This document shows positions 25,326-35,603 of a stretch of DNA of 64,000 nucleotides, piece by piece. The notes under the pieces were generated by a model. That model saw only the letters and a program-made list of their open reading frames with translations. It made no database searches and was not told where the DNA came from. The stretch is from Spodoptera frugiperda (Eukaryota; Arthropoda; Insecta; Lepidoptera; Noctuidae). The stretch's first letter is position 1. Each line of letters starts with the position of its first letter. The stretch covers positions 2,905,501 to 2,969,500 of the forward strand of contig NC_064237.1 of NCBI RefSeq assembly GCF_023101765.2, read 5' to 3'. The translations under genes and the position numbers were made by a program.

Positions 25326-25821
25326 ATAAATGATGAGATATGACTATCCAAAATTACCTTTGCATTGAATAGTAAGTAGAAATTGATAAAAGAAAGTATT
25401 TAACAGATTTCGTTGATTCACAAAAGTCAACCTTCTCACCTAATCATAAAAATCAAATACGAGTAATAAATACGAATCACGGAAAATACGGATTTTGCTC
25501 CGTCGAGACAAAAATCGCTGTGAATCAAACCGTAAAACTGTTTCGAACGGTTTCCGATTGGAAATTTCAATTTACGAGCAACGTTTGGTACCCAGGGGAC
25601 AGGGGGGATTAAAAAAAAAGTTGTGATCTCTGGTTGACTGCGGGGAAATATTTACGATTTTAATTTATGAGCAACGCACATCTATCGACTGTATTGTGTC
25701 TGTTTTAGCTTAATGATTCTTTAGTGGTTGACGGGTATTTTTTCATTACTATTTCATAAAGATGATTTGTTAAGTAGTACACTTGAACTGTTACTTAATT
25801 TAGTTTTTTTTTCTTATATAG

Positions 25822-26068
25822 TATGAGCCGGTAAACGACGGATCACGAGCAGATAGTAAGCAGCCACTGCTTATGGACACCCGGGAGACTAGATAGTAAG
25901 CAATTGCTGGCGTCCATAGACATCCGAAACATCAGAGGCGTTACGGAATTTAAGGATTGTTGGCAAATTGGGGATCGGGATGACTGGGAAGGTGGGTAAT
26001 TTGGCCTCCGGTACCATCACTCATACAACGAAACACAACGCAAGCGTTGTTTCACATTGGTTTTATGT
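25822..26068 (+). repeat. B repeat with an internal duplication, 3'-truncated
   Basis: It starts TATGAGCCGGTAAACGACGG and runs to GCAAGCGTTGTTTCACATTG. The 'AGATAGTAAGCA' module occurs twice (from 25850 and from about 25890), a local tandem duplication of roughly 40 bp. The last ~60 bp of the family are missing. Confidence 0.8.
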
Positions 26069-26339
26069 TAGGCATTGATAATACAGAAAAGAAGATGACT
26101 CAGCAAGTTTCTAAATCTGGCATTTCCCACCACATCTTCAGGTCAAATATTCGCACCGTTATTCTAAATACAGAAATCCTTCTATGTCATATATACGCAT
26201 TATATTACGCAGATTTGCGTATGAGTGATAATGTAGTGGCAATATAGACTTTATTAAAAAAGTTTATGATTTATTTTCTTTTGTTAGTAGTATATTGGAC
26301 GTCTGTTTCAGAATTATTTTGGTTGAAGGTAAATTGTGC

Positions 26340-26543
26340 GGTATCAGACCACCACAGATGGGGCCTTGGTAGGGCTGATGCCTGAACTACCTAGCTGGTT
26401 TACCGGGGCTCCGGCTCGAAAAGCAGGAGAAAACAGTAGTAGGAATGGGGTGATTTTAATTACCAAGAGTCTGACACTCTCTCTCTTGCTTCGCTCAAAA
26501 CGGGAGAAGACATTGGATTATTTTACCCCTTCAAAAAAAAAAA
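26340..26543 (+). mobile_element. R1-like LINE 3' UTR copy
   Basis: It starts at ATCAGACCACCACAGATGGG and runs through the conserved GGGCTCCGGCTCGAAAAGCA block to an A run at 26533-26543. The hairpin is damaged (TTGCTTCGCTCAAAACGG). A small insertion ('acagtagtagg') follows the CAGGAG block. An 84-codon open frame across it is a chance product of this non-coding sequence. Confidence 0.85.
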
Positions 26544-26886
26544 GCTGGAAACGAAAGAAAAGCGTGGAAACTATAGCGGCATATCAGTAAAGAGGGTAAG
26601 TGCTTCTGAACAAAAATCAAAGCTTCGATACTGTAATGTTAGAAGTTCGTTTGTTCAAAGTCTTCCTCGGTAAGGTAATATATTTACCTAAGTGCTGTAA
26701 AACCGGTGTTAGGAACAACTTCTAGATTGAAGTTATATGTTCCATGTTCAACCGACATGTGCTTAACTTGCAAACTTTGCGACCGCGACACTAAATTTTG
26801 AGCGATCAAAACTTAGTCTTAGTTTTCTTGTCAATTATTTTCAGAATATGTGACGAGTTTTTAGTTATGCACACTAGTATATTTAT

Positions 26887-27150
26887 GTGTATCCTCATGC
26901 CTTTTATCCCCGAAGGGGTAGGCAGAGGTGCATATTACGGCATGACGCCATACAATGTACACTCACTTTTCACCATTTTGTGTTATAAACCCCATGTAAT
27001 AGGGGGTGCGCCTATACACATGTATACTGGGCGTAATTCCAGACTCTTCGAAAATCCGAAAAACAGCCTGTAATACTTTGCCCGGCCCAAGAACTGAACC
27101 CGAGAACCCTTGCCCGGCAGTCACCCTTGCGACCACCCGACCAACGAGTA
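26887..27150 (-). mobile_element. S1 SINE, nearly full-length copy
   Basis: The plus strand shows the 3' module first (CCTTTTATCCCCGAAGGGGT, AGGCAGAGGTGCATATTACG), then CCCCATGTAATAGGGGGTGC, then the tRNA-like head in reverse (CTTGCCCGGCAGTCACCCTT, ACCACCCGACCAACGAG). The B box is worn (GGTTCAGTTCT). Confidence 0.9.
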
Positions 27151-27459
27151 AGGCAACGAGTGTTATCAGGTAAACGTGTAATAAATAATTTGGTCCTCAT
27201 GCTCAAGTCGCTTTTCATTTTAATTTAGTTACTTACTAAATTAACTTCGTTACTCAAAATATATACACCTGAAAGAAATGTCTAAAGAAAGCTGAAATAA
27301 AGAATACATAAAATTACAACAAATACATTTTGTAATCATTTAAATTGCACTCGACGACCTTAGCTATATCATGCCTCCTTTTGGTTGCCCTCTGCCAAAA
27401 TTATGACAAGTCAAATGAGTTACACCTGTAATTAAAATCCTATAACTACTGCAACTTAC

Positions 27460-27644
27460 CAGCTTGTCCTCTCTGAGTCTTGGCCCTCCTCCCTACGACT
27501 GGTGACGCTAGACTGAAGGCCCGATCAGCTCTTGGCAGCTGGAGTGTAGTTGGCTGACTGGGTTCGGAGTGACGGGCGCAGATTGCTGCTTCTACCACTG
27601 AGTCGATGCTTGCTGAGCGGGGGAGTTGACCGCCTGATTCACGA
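27460..27644 (-). CDS. Internal coding exon B of the same unidentified minus-strand gene
   Basis: On the minus strand the acceptor is a pyrimidine-rich CCTCCTTTCCTTGTTCCAG (27645-27663) and the donor is GTAAGT (27454-27459). The exon is 185 bp: one base, 61 codons and one trailing base. That first base completes the two-base overhang left by the exon at 52927-53067 (CG + T = Arg), so the two splice in frame and the join reads LSWER-RESGG. The frame is open throughout, while the other two minus-strand frames contain stops. The peptide includes LPRSASIDSVVEAA, ARHSEPSQPTT, RAFSLASPVV and ends GRRAKTQRGQAG. It is Ser/Arg/Pro-rich with several basophilic-kinase-like sites (RSAS, RAFS) and no folded domain that I can name. 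The donor opens another intron whose next exon would lie below position 1 or was missed. Product unknown. Confidence 0.85.
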
Positions 27645-27986
27645 CTGGAACAAGGAAAGGAGGTTTATGAAAGTCAATCATGAAATGAAACGTTATTTAT
27701 TTCTGTAAATAACGTGCTAATTAGAACTTATACAAGCCAATATTCAAAAAATCTGAAATTTCAAAGATAAGGCCTTTTTAACTACATTAAGAAACACGTA
27801 GTCATGTGCATGTATGCCAAACAGAACAGTTTTACAACAGATAAAACAAAACTGTCGACCATTTAGTTAGGTCTTTACAGCTAAAAAAAAAGTAATGCTT
27901 CTGAAAAATGGCTAGGAATAGCTTTTTAAACTTTACCCCGAGATTTCCCTTATCTACATTAGATATGTATCAATTAAAGTATGTTT

Positions 27987-28125
27987 CAATGGGCCGCAGA
28001 CTGCGTAGCAGTTTACCGGGGCTCCGGCTTGAAAACCAGGAGTACGAACGGGGTGGTTTTTAGTCAGTAATGGTCTGAATCTCTCTCTCGCCTCGTCCAA
28101 GGAGGGATAAGTCATGGGTGGATTT
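27987..28125 (+). mobile_element. R1-like LINE 3' UTR fragment just upstream of exon B
   Basis: The segment carries GCAGACTGCGTAGCAGTTTA, then CCGGGGCTCCGGCTTGAAAA, then TTTTTAGTCAGTAATGGTCT, CTCTCGCCTCGTCCAAGG and AAGTCATGGGTGGAT. It matches 21650-21785. The hairpin arm is partly lost and there is no poly(A). It lies about 340 bp from exon B in the inferred long intron. Confidence 0.82.
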
Positions 28126-28764
28126 AGAGCTAGAACTAGAAACCCGCGGGGAGCGAACAAGTTACGTATCAGTCTTGCTCTCTTATGCTGACTTCTAAGA
28201 TCTAACCTCCAAACAATCGACCTCTTAAATCATCCCTAACCAATCTAATAAAGTTGTTAGCCAACAAAATTGTATTTGCTTTAATTTCCTTTCGTCCTGT
28301 GCTAACACTAATTCATAATTCAGTAAACTAAGCTGAAAGCAGTCCGTGTCGGCAACTTGCCGTGATTACTACAATAACTTTGTTTATGAAACTTCGCTAG
28401 AGCCTTCACTGTATCTTTGGGTAAGTTTGGAGTTTATAACGGAAGTTAGCAACGCTCATACAACAGCCTGAATATTTATTGTGCGAGGAAAATGTTGTGT
28501 GTTGGTTCGGAGACGTATGATGTATGATGTCTCGTTTTGTTGGAGTGCTGTCGTTGTGTAAACTCTTGATTTTGGTTCATTTATGTCTTGTATTCTTGAT
28601 AATTTGAGACGTTCGACATATTTTTGATTAATTTCATGTTTTGTATTCTTGGAAATAACTCTTGAGTTAAACATTTTTAATGTTACTTTTTGTTTTATCA
28701 TCGAGACACCACTCAGTACAGTGGAGTACGAAACAGAATTGTGGTTTTAAGGGTGCCAAACATT

Positions 28765-28796
28765 TTTTTTTCTTTTTCTTTCTTTCTTTTTTTCTA
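28765..28796. repeat. T-rich CTTT tract
   Basis: An interrupted (CTTT)n run follows the T8 at about 28764. It contributes a Lys-rich stretch to a 62-codon minus frame that is not a gene. Confidence 0.8.
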
Positions 28797-29079
28797 TAAA
28801 CTACAAGGTGAAAGTACAGTTCAGTTCCGCTATCATTTATTTGGGTTTCTGTCATTAGTCAATTAAAAATAACTAATGTATCATTGCTATAAAACCTCGC
28901 AATATGGAACCGCACAAATATTTTGTTAGATAATTGATTGCCAACCACTTAATTTAAAGTCGTATAGAGACAAAAGAGCATAAACGTGCTCTTCAGTGAA
29001 GTAAACAGCTTAATTGCAGTACACACACATAGCGCTAAGGTCTAAATTAAAATTAATGATTTACTTTTATTATTATGCG

Positions 29080-29145
29080 ACGGTGGCGCCTAAGTGTGGC
29101 GGCGGCGCGTCGCTCCGCTCGTGTTTAACGCTCCATTTGCATTTT
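29080..29145. promoter_or_regulatory. Small CpG-rich patch with an octamer site
   Basis: GCGACGGTGGCGCC and GTGGCGGCGGCGCGTCGCTC stand out from AT-rich flanks and are not part of any repeat listed here. A perfect POU octamer ATTTGCAT lies at 29135-29142. It has no splice sites and no matching open frame. It could be an intronic enhancer or an alternative promoter. Confidence 0.3.
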
Positions 29146-29404
29146 AATCGAACTAAAACATTCTTCTGTAGGGTTGATGGCTTTTCGGGTTTATATTTTC
29201 GTTGTATAATAATTTAGTTATAGGTCTTATAGGTGAGCTGTATTTATAAGAAAATGAGCTCGTAGCTTACTGAGCAACTCATCTTGACATGTCTTTATAT
29301 TTGGAAATCGATTTTCATTTAATTCAAGTTCATATAGGGCAATGAGATTAAAGATAATAAACGCAAACACATATTATTCAAAGGAACACTAAACCCATAT
29401 TATG

Positions 29405-29537
29405 GTGCTTTTTCACAAGAAGTGTGCTTTATAGCTAAGCTGTGAAACAATTTGACCGTTTCCACCGATATTAAGAGATGTAGCTGTGCGAGGAAGATGC
29501 GCAGCTCGAGTATGCCATGTATGGAGGGAAGCATAGC
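29405..29537 (-). repeat. I repeat copy, inverted
   Basis: The plus strand reads ATAGCTAAGCTGTGAAACAA, GACCGTTTCCACCGATATTA, GCGAGGAAGATGCGCAGCTC and ATGGAGGGAAGCATAGC, the reverse of 35083-35236. Confidence 0.74.
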
Positions 29538-29998
29538 TTAACTGAGTCCGTTCCCACCATTATTAACCTGTGCACCAATTAATATAATTGGTGAAAGCCA
29601 AACGCATCCACAGCAATGTACCATGGCATATCTTTGGTGGAAAAGCACCCTTACTGGTACACCGAATAAAACTAATACAATAAAATAATAATATCCTCCG
29701 AACATTGTCATTGAATGGTCAACTTCTATCGGAGTTGCCCTCTTAGGTACCATCCACTAGAAAATAATCGTCCGCTCCAATTCCACTCACTGTCTGTTGC
29801 AGAACTTTCTTCAAGTACTTTCCAGTTTTACTTTTATCTGTTCTAAAACATCGAATAACATGTCTGTTTGTTTGTCCCCGAAGATATTGAACGAATATAG
29901 GTCTTGTAATGTACTAACTTTTCGCCAGTATGTTTTTTTATTGGTTTAATGTAATATTACTTTTTTTTGAAGAGAATGTAGTAAGGCTGTTTTGTCCA

Positions 29999-30126
29999 AA
30001 CTTGCGGACTACCTTGCGGCTTTTCCAAGGTTCCAACTAAAAGCAGGAGTAGGAACGGGGTGGTTTTTAGTCAATAAGAGTCTAACACTCTCTTTCGCCT
30101 CGCCCAAGGCTCCCGCCTTGGGTGAG
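29999..30126 (+). mobile_element. R1-like LINE 3' fragment ending in an inverted duplication
   Basis: Matches to the LINE 3' UTR run from CTTGCGGACTACCTTGCGG to CGCCTCGCCCAAGGC. After TCC, the sequence CGCCTTGGGTGAGGCGA follows, an inverted copy of the hairpin region with one mismatch. The copy therefore ends in a near-perfect snapback (30089-30126) in place of the usual tail. Confidence 0.78.
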
Positions 30127-30672
30127 GCGAAAGTGAATGTAAAAAAGGGCTCTAATCGTGCAGTGTTTGGGTGTGTCTGGGATCTACGAAATATGTCGAA
30201 ATTGAACCCACGAAAAACAAAAGAATGTAAAGGCTGATACTGAATGAGTAATTGAACGGAAAATATATATTTTTCTGAAGAAATCTAACAAAAAATATAT
30301 TTTAAATCTAAAGCTTCAATCGATCTTCTGAGAATTTATGAATATAAGTAATTAATTTTCTTTATTTTACGCGACATTTATGACGGTACCAACCCTACCC
30401 ATAGACGAAGTGTTACCAGCTGTTTCAATAATAAAAATATAAAAACCAAACCTCGACTACTTATTAAGAAAAAGTTTTGAACTTAATTAGTTTCTCGTTT
30501 CTTCGACATCTTGACTTCTAATTTAAATATTGTAATGTTATTTCACCTTTAATATTAAGCGTTATAGAAACGAGGGTTTTGTTCAATTATATTAGTTTCT
30601 TAAAACGAGAGCTCAAGAAAAATAAGTTGATTTTTAACCTATTTACAAAATAGGGCCTTATTTTGGTAACAA

Positions 30673-30990
30673 GTTTTTTTTTTTTTTTAGAAAAACAATT
30701 TAATGGGTCGACGTTTGGCCGCTATCTCACCTGATCTGAGCACGTCTGCCCATAAGCAACCTATTCACTCGGGCCTTGAAGACACCCAAGTTATACCCAT
30801 CAGGAAACACAGACTCCGGCAAGGAGTTCCACTCCCTAGCAGTTCGCACAAGGAAGCTTGAAGCGAAGCGCTTCGTGCGAGTGGGTGGGATATCTACCAT
30901 GAAGCGGTGACGCCTCGCCGATTGTCTTGTGGTTCGATGATGAAAAGGACTAGGGGCAATCAAGTTGTGCAATTCCAAAATTTCAATTTA
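30673..30990 (-). mobile_element. Second LINE type: 3' fragment with the C-terminal end of a reverse-transcriptase ORF
   Basis: The minus strand encodes ELHNLIAPSPFHHRTTR at the 5' side and RTKRFASSFLVRTAREWNSL downstream. It continues as LPESVFPDGYNLGVFKARVN and ends at about 30725. The pattern of an FxVRTAxxWNSLPxxVF block followed by a basic FK..VN..L end is typical of the last residues of Jockey/CR1-type LINE reverse transcriptases in insects. An in-frame stop upstream marks the 5' truncation. A T run at 30673-30689 is the poly(A) tail. Possible target duplication: GGTAACAAG at the left and GGAAACAAG at 31005-31013, with one mismatch. It is unrelated to the R1-like copies. Confidence 0.82.
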
Positions 30991-31041
30991 TTATTGGACA
31001 ACATGGAAACAAGAGAAGAAAAAATATTTTTCATCATCTTT

Positions 31042-31099
31042 CACATCAACAGCCTATAAGTGGCCATTGCTGACCAAAGACCAAAGGACACAGGAAAAA
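31042..31099 (+). repeat. J repeat fragment
   Basis: TTTCACATCAACAGCCTATA, AGTGGCCATTGCTGACCAAA and GACCAAAGGACACAGG match 34139-34250. It directly follows the LINE fragment at 30673-30990. Confidence 0.72.
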
Positions 31100-31525
31100 A
31101 ACTAGTAGTGTCAAAGTAAAAAAATAAGCTCTAGGTTTATACTGCCCGGACTCTGTCAAATATCCCTTAATCGACTGCTGATCAAAATCTTAAGAAATAT
31201 GATAAAATTCATCTCAATTAATGAATATAAAATTAAGAAATCTAATATAAATATTGTAAACCGCAATTACAAATCCAATCGCCTTTCCTATTAGGACGCT
31301 ATCGAGTTGAACGATTTGCAAGTTAAAGTAGAATCGGTATGGAAACAAAAGAACGTGGAAAATTAAACGTTACGCTTTGAATTGAAATTGTTCGTTCATT
31401 CAGTGAAATAATTATTCTATTTGTATTTTAAAAATATATACTAATTGGAAGTTACTAGCCAATTGCCTTTAATATTGGGACTTACCAACTGTGATAACGC
31501 TTTTCTTAATCTAACCTAAATATTA

Positions 31526-31733
31526 TAAAGCTGAAGAGTTATTTTGTTTGTTTGAACGCACATGTATCACACTTTACACAATCACACCTTGTTTGTTTGT
31601 CCGTCAATGACGCTGAAACTACTGAAGGCATTTTAATGAAATTTGGTTTACAGACCGAGTGTGAGCTAACTAGGGTGATTGAATACTTTTTATCCCACGG
31701 GAAAGCGAGCGAAGTCGTTGGCAGAAACTTAAC
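31526..31733 (+). repeat. D repeat copy
   Basis: TTGTTTGTCCGTCAATGACG, CTGAAACTACTGAAGGCATT, TGATTGAATACTTTTTATCC and GTCGTTGGCAGAAACTTAAC follow in family order. The AGCTAGT end is degraded. A 65-codon open frame here is not a gene. Confidence 0.8.
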
Positions 31734-31860
31734 TATTGATAAAAACTAAACAAAAGCAACAGAAGAATAATGGATTTTTTTCAGAATCATAATAATCAAA
31801 TATTATATCAACATATATCTATAGAGTAAACTGTCACTGACATTGTATAGTAATTCTATT

Positions 31861-31877
31861 ATGACCTAATAGGTCAT
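31861..31877. promoter_or_regulatory. Everted AGGTCA half-sites, 3-bp spacing
   Basis: ATGACCTAATAGGTCAT contains TGACCT and AGGTCA in everted order with a 3-bp spacer. AGGTCA is the standard nuclear-receptor half-site. It may be chance. Confidence 0.25.
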
Positions 31878-32204
31878 CGATGTCATTAGTGTGGGCTTTG
31901 TAATGGGGCGTCTAAGGTCGAAGTGTTGTTAGGCGCCATCTTTTTGTCTATGCAACTATACACAACTTGATACATTTTTAAAAAGGTGCGTTTTACTTGA
32001 AACCTCTCTTCAAATTTTAAACAAAATCCACCAACGGCAAGTACTAATGCGACTTTTTTCGAGTTTTACATATGTATTTACTTTCTTAGAGTATTTAGAA
32101 CCGATGATAAACGGCGAAGAAAAAATCGTGAGAAAACTGGGCTGTGGCTTATAATGGGTTGGGGCTTATAATTTCTAGTTATAAGTTGGAATTCACTTAC
32201 CCGC

Positions 32205-32294
32205 ATTGACCAAGCGTGGTGGTTAATGCTCAAACATTTTCCATGCGAGAAGAGACATTTGGTCAACAGCGGCTGTTGATGTGATGTGATGTGA
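32205..32294 (-). repeat. J repeat copy
   Basis: The plus strand reads GACCAAGCGTGGTGGTTAAT, GCTCAAACATTTTCCATGCG, AGAAGAGACATTTGGTCAAC and a short GTGATGTGATGTGAG tail, the reverse of J. Confidence 0.75.
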
Positions 32295-33360
32295 GTTGCA
32301 TTTTGGTACATAGCTTTAGGAGCCTAACATCACACTTCAACGAAAAAAAAAGAACTGCAACATTTTGTATCGGAATTTCGAGTCCACCCTTCACAATAAG
32401 GTGTTCATTTATTTTTTATATTCCATCCAAGCCTTTGTTCAGTTTCGTGACCACATCCATTCTACCGGCAACGTCCGCCAGATGTCGCCACATTAATACT
32501 AAAGGGTTTCCGTACGAAATTGTTGCCGTACCAATTTATTTATATTACCAGTACAAGTTACCTAGCTTAAATACTAACTAGGTATAATTTTATTGGGAAT
32601 TTGGGTTAATTCGTTCACGATTTCATTAAGTCAATTGTTTCTTTACACAATAATTTAAAGGTTTTGTTTTAAAAGTATCTAGATCTATACAGCTGTATTT
32701 TTTCTTTAAAGTCCAATATTTTAGCATCAGCAGCAATTTACCAGCTCTGTGTAATCCTATTGCATCGGACTCAATTCCCAAATTCCGTGAAACTGAGTTT
32801 TCGAAATCGGAAAATAGGGAAAACGAAGTTGGAATTCGGAGTATGCTGCAGTATTCGCTTCGCTTGACATGAGTATTCGCATTTACGTTCCTATAAGTCG
32901 ATATAAGTACAGATGTTAAAAACAAACCCAATAAATAAAAAAAGCATGATAATACATACATTACAGATAATATGTTTTATACCAGTAATTCTACGAACTC
33001 CATTCTAAGTAAAAGTAAGTTTAAAAGAGAACTTGATATTTACTATAATAAACTCACAGAGAAAATTCACTGGCGAAGAAAATTCATCTTGTATGAAAGC
33101 GTTGAAAATGCATTTGAAAAACATTTTCCATTAGAAAGCTGTTAAAAATTGCAGCGCTGAAGATTTGTGAAAGCATTCCTTGGAGTTTGTAAACTCCATT
33201 TGTATTCTGAAGCGAGGGTTTGTGTAAATACATATTATGGTGATAGATGACTTCTTATTTTTAAAGATTATTCGAACGCGGCAGCCATTTTGAATTTAAC
33301 TGGCAGTGTGAAGCTCTGTGCGGGAGTGGGTTGCTGTCATTGAATTATTTTCTACAACTT
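32295..33360. other. Unassigned intronic DNA
   Basis: A 96-codon plus frame (32291-32581) and a 111-codon minus frame (32626-32961) are both open. Neither shows a domain, splice pair or repeat match. Confidence 0.4.
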
Positions 33361-33533
33361 CTATCAGCGGCCTCACTCGCATTCCCGTGGGATAAAAAGT
33401 ATCCTATAAACCAAGACAGCTCATACCATCTCTGTATATTAAATTTCATCAAAATCCGTTCAGTAGTTTCAGCGTGATTGACAGAAAAGCATCCAAACAA
33501 ACAAACTTTCATATTTATAATATTAGTGTGATA
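33361..33533 (-). repeat. D repeat copy
   Basis: The plus strand reads CCTCACTCGCATTCCCGTGG, GATAAAAAGTATCCTATAAA, AATCCGTTCAGTAGTTTCAG and TTTATAATATTAGTGTGAT. The family is well preserved here. Confidence 0.84.
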
Positions 33534-33986
33534 ATTTGGGATAAAATATGGTAAAGGGTAAGGGTCTTTGTTTTGGTTTTTTAAGTGAGGTTCCAAAAAA
33601 TAATAGATTTGTTGAACTGACGCTGTTTCATGTTTTGTTGTCTCATGATGATATTACAAAGTTTGGAAAATTGAGAATATGATATTAAAATGATACACGA
33701 GGCTACATCATGTATCATTTCTTAACAGTACAGTGAACTCCCATTATAGTTTTGTGTTGTTTTTATTAACAGCTAGTAATGCATATGCACGAGCATATCT
33801 CGCTCATGTGAAAAATGAAGCTGCCAAGCCAGAATATTAAAGAAAATAACGTTAAACTACGATTTGCTTCATACATTATTAATTTTGTGTTTGGTAACAT
33901 TCATAAATATTTTACGTTTAGTAGTAGTTCCCATAAAATAGAATCTAAATAATAAATTCACATTTATTTTGAAATGATTAGTCACT

Positions 33987-34035
33987 AGCTTCTACCAGCG
34001 GCTTTGCCCACATTCCCGTGGGATAAAAAGACTAT
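33987..34035 (-). repeat. D repeat, terminal fragment
   Basis: ACTAGCTTCTACCAGCGGCT, CATTCCCGTGGGATAAAAAG on the plus strand is the AGCTAGT end of D only. Confidence 0.78.
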
Positions 34036-34138
34036 CTGGTTCATAAGAACCGACTAAGGAACTATACTGTTACCCCTAACTCATCGGCCCAGTATACTTA
34101 GAGATTATTGTAACCCTCATATGTAGTTTAGCAGTGGA

Positions 34139-34250
34139 CTATCACATCAACAGCCTATTAGTGGTCACTGCTGACCAAAGGACCTTCTCACACGAAGAAG
34201 GTTTGAGCATTTATCACCTCGCTTGCTCAATACGGGTTGGTTATCACGCG
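34139..34250 (+). repeat. J repeat copy
   Basis: CACATCAACAGCCTATTAGT, GGTCACTGCTGACCAAAGGA, CACGAAGAAGGTTTGAGCAT and CTCAATACGGGTTGGTTATC form the longest copy here. Confidence 0.78.
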
Positions 34251-34261
34251 CTTTTGATTTC

Positions 34262-34608
34262 AATATAATAGGATAGATGACTAGTTTTTATTTTAATGAC
34301 CGTCTTGTAGATTATTTTAAAAATATTAGACACGCATTTTTTATTTTCTTATAGAAACCAATACTTTCGAAGATTTGAAATATCGCGCTTATTCATTTCT
34401 AGGTACGTTTTATTTGTGGGTAATATGACGTTATTGCTCCTATTCCTAGGTTTTAATTCGTTATATCTAAGTTTTGTTATACCTATTATATGCCAAAATA
34501 TAAAAATACGTGTCTAATATGTATTCATTACCTAACTGACGGACTAAATAGACATTTAATTTTCATACCTCGTCATCATCCCTATTGTGAGTCCAATTTT
34601 GTAATCCG
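34262..34608 (+). repeat. H repeat, copy 1
   Basis: AATATAATAGGATAGATGAC, CCGTCTTGTAGATTATTTTA, GAAATATCGCGCTTATTCAT, TTCTAGGTACGTTTTATTTG, ATACGTGTCTAATATGTATT and CATACCTCGTCATCATCCCT align in order with 40745-41072. No coding frame or tail is seen. Confidence 0.78.
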
Positions 34609-35082
34609 ATTTACAAAATTGATAGGACTCAATTTAGATACACTTTTATAACAACAATAGGATTTTTCGAGGATTTATAATACAGTTCTAAAAATATTTT
34701 TTTACATTGTGATGCTCTAAATATAGAACTAAATCGGTCCAATCAATCTGATCAGTTCGTTCAATGTCTGCCCGGCACCATTGCTGATAGTATCCGTGTA
34801 ATATCCGTCCAGTAGTCACTGCGATACTTATCTTAATATTGGATACTTTACTTACCTATATTACTTATATTTTAGTTTTTGGAGCAGTAAAGTTTGTTTT
34901 GATGTCATGACTTTGGATATGTTTAATAAATAAGTCCATTTCTATTACTGCATAGGTATTCTCTGGTATTGACATAAAAGACATTATGGATGTGAAATAA
35001 TACAACTACGCTTATTTACATACCCTTTCAGATAAAGCAGCAGATATGTATTTGACTTCCACCATGTTTTTATATGGAAAGA

Positions 35083-35236
35083 GTGTGCTACGGTTGCGTT
35101 CTATGGATGACTTCCGTACTCTCGATATCGATAATCGAGCTGCACATCTTCCTCGCATAACTACATAGCTTAGTATCAGTGGAAACGGTCACATAGTTTC
35201 ATAGCTTAGCTATTACATCTTTGTAGCATAGATACA
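35083..35236 (+). repeat. I repeat copy
   Basis: TTCTATGGATGACTTCCGTA, GCTGCACATCTTCCTCGCAT, GTATCAGTGGAAACGGTCAC and CATCTTTGTAGCATAGATAC match 40131-40277 in order and 29405-29537 in reverse. Confidence 0.76.
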
Positions 35237-35603
35237 TACCACACGCAATTAAGTACTATTAATCATGAATTTGTTTTTTATTGCCACAAAAGTATAATCA
35301 ATTGCATGTTCACTCATTTAAATCAACCAAAGAACCTTTTAAGATTCGCTACATTGTCCCAGAGGCGTATTTATTTTCTTTCTTACAACAAAAGCTGGAC
35401 TTTTCCGCTCTCCTAAACAAAAAGAAAAATTATTTATTTGCTTCAACACTTCTAGACGAAGTTAAAAGCTTTTTATAGATCTTTAAAACATAGTGTTCAT
35501 ATTATTAAAACTATACATATAATGGAAATAGATGTAATAATAAAAGATTTTTAGTAACATTTAAAAAAAGGGAACCGCTTTGAACAGTTAAACTGCGTAG
35601 GGC

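Larger units (their letters stand above)
28126..30672. other. Intronic DNA with I repeat, LINE tail and CpG patch
   Basis: No further exon seen. Minus frames at 28456-28855 are AT-rich and lack splice sites. Confidence 0.45.

Noticed and set aside
32291..32961. Protein-coding genes of 96 and 111 codons
   Set aside because: AT-driven frames without conserved residues, splice pairs or homologous copies. Plausible by chance in 64 kb.
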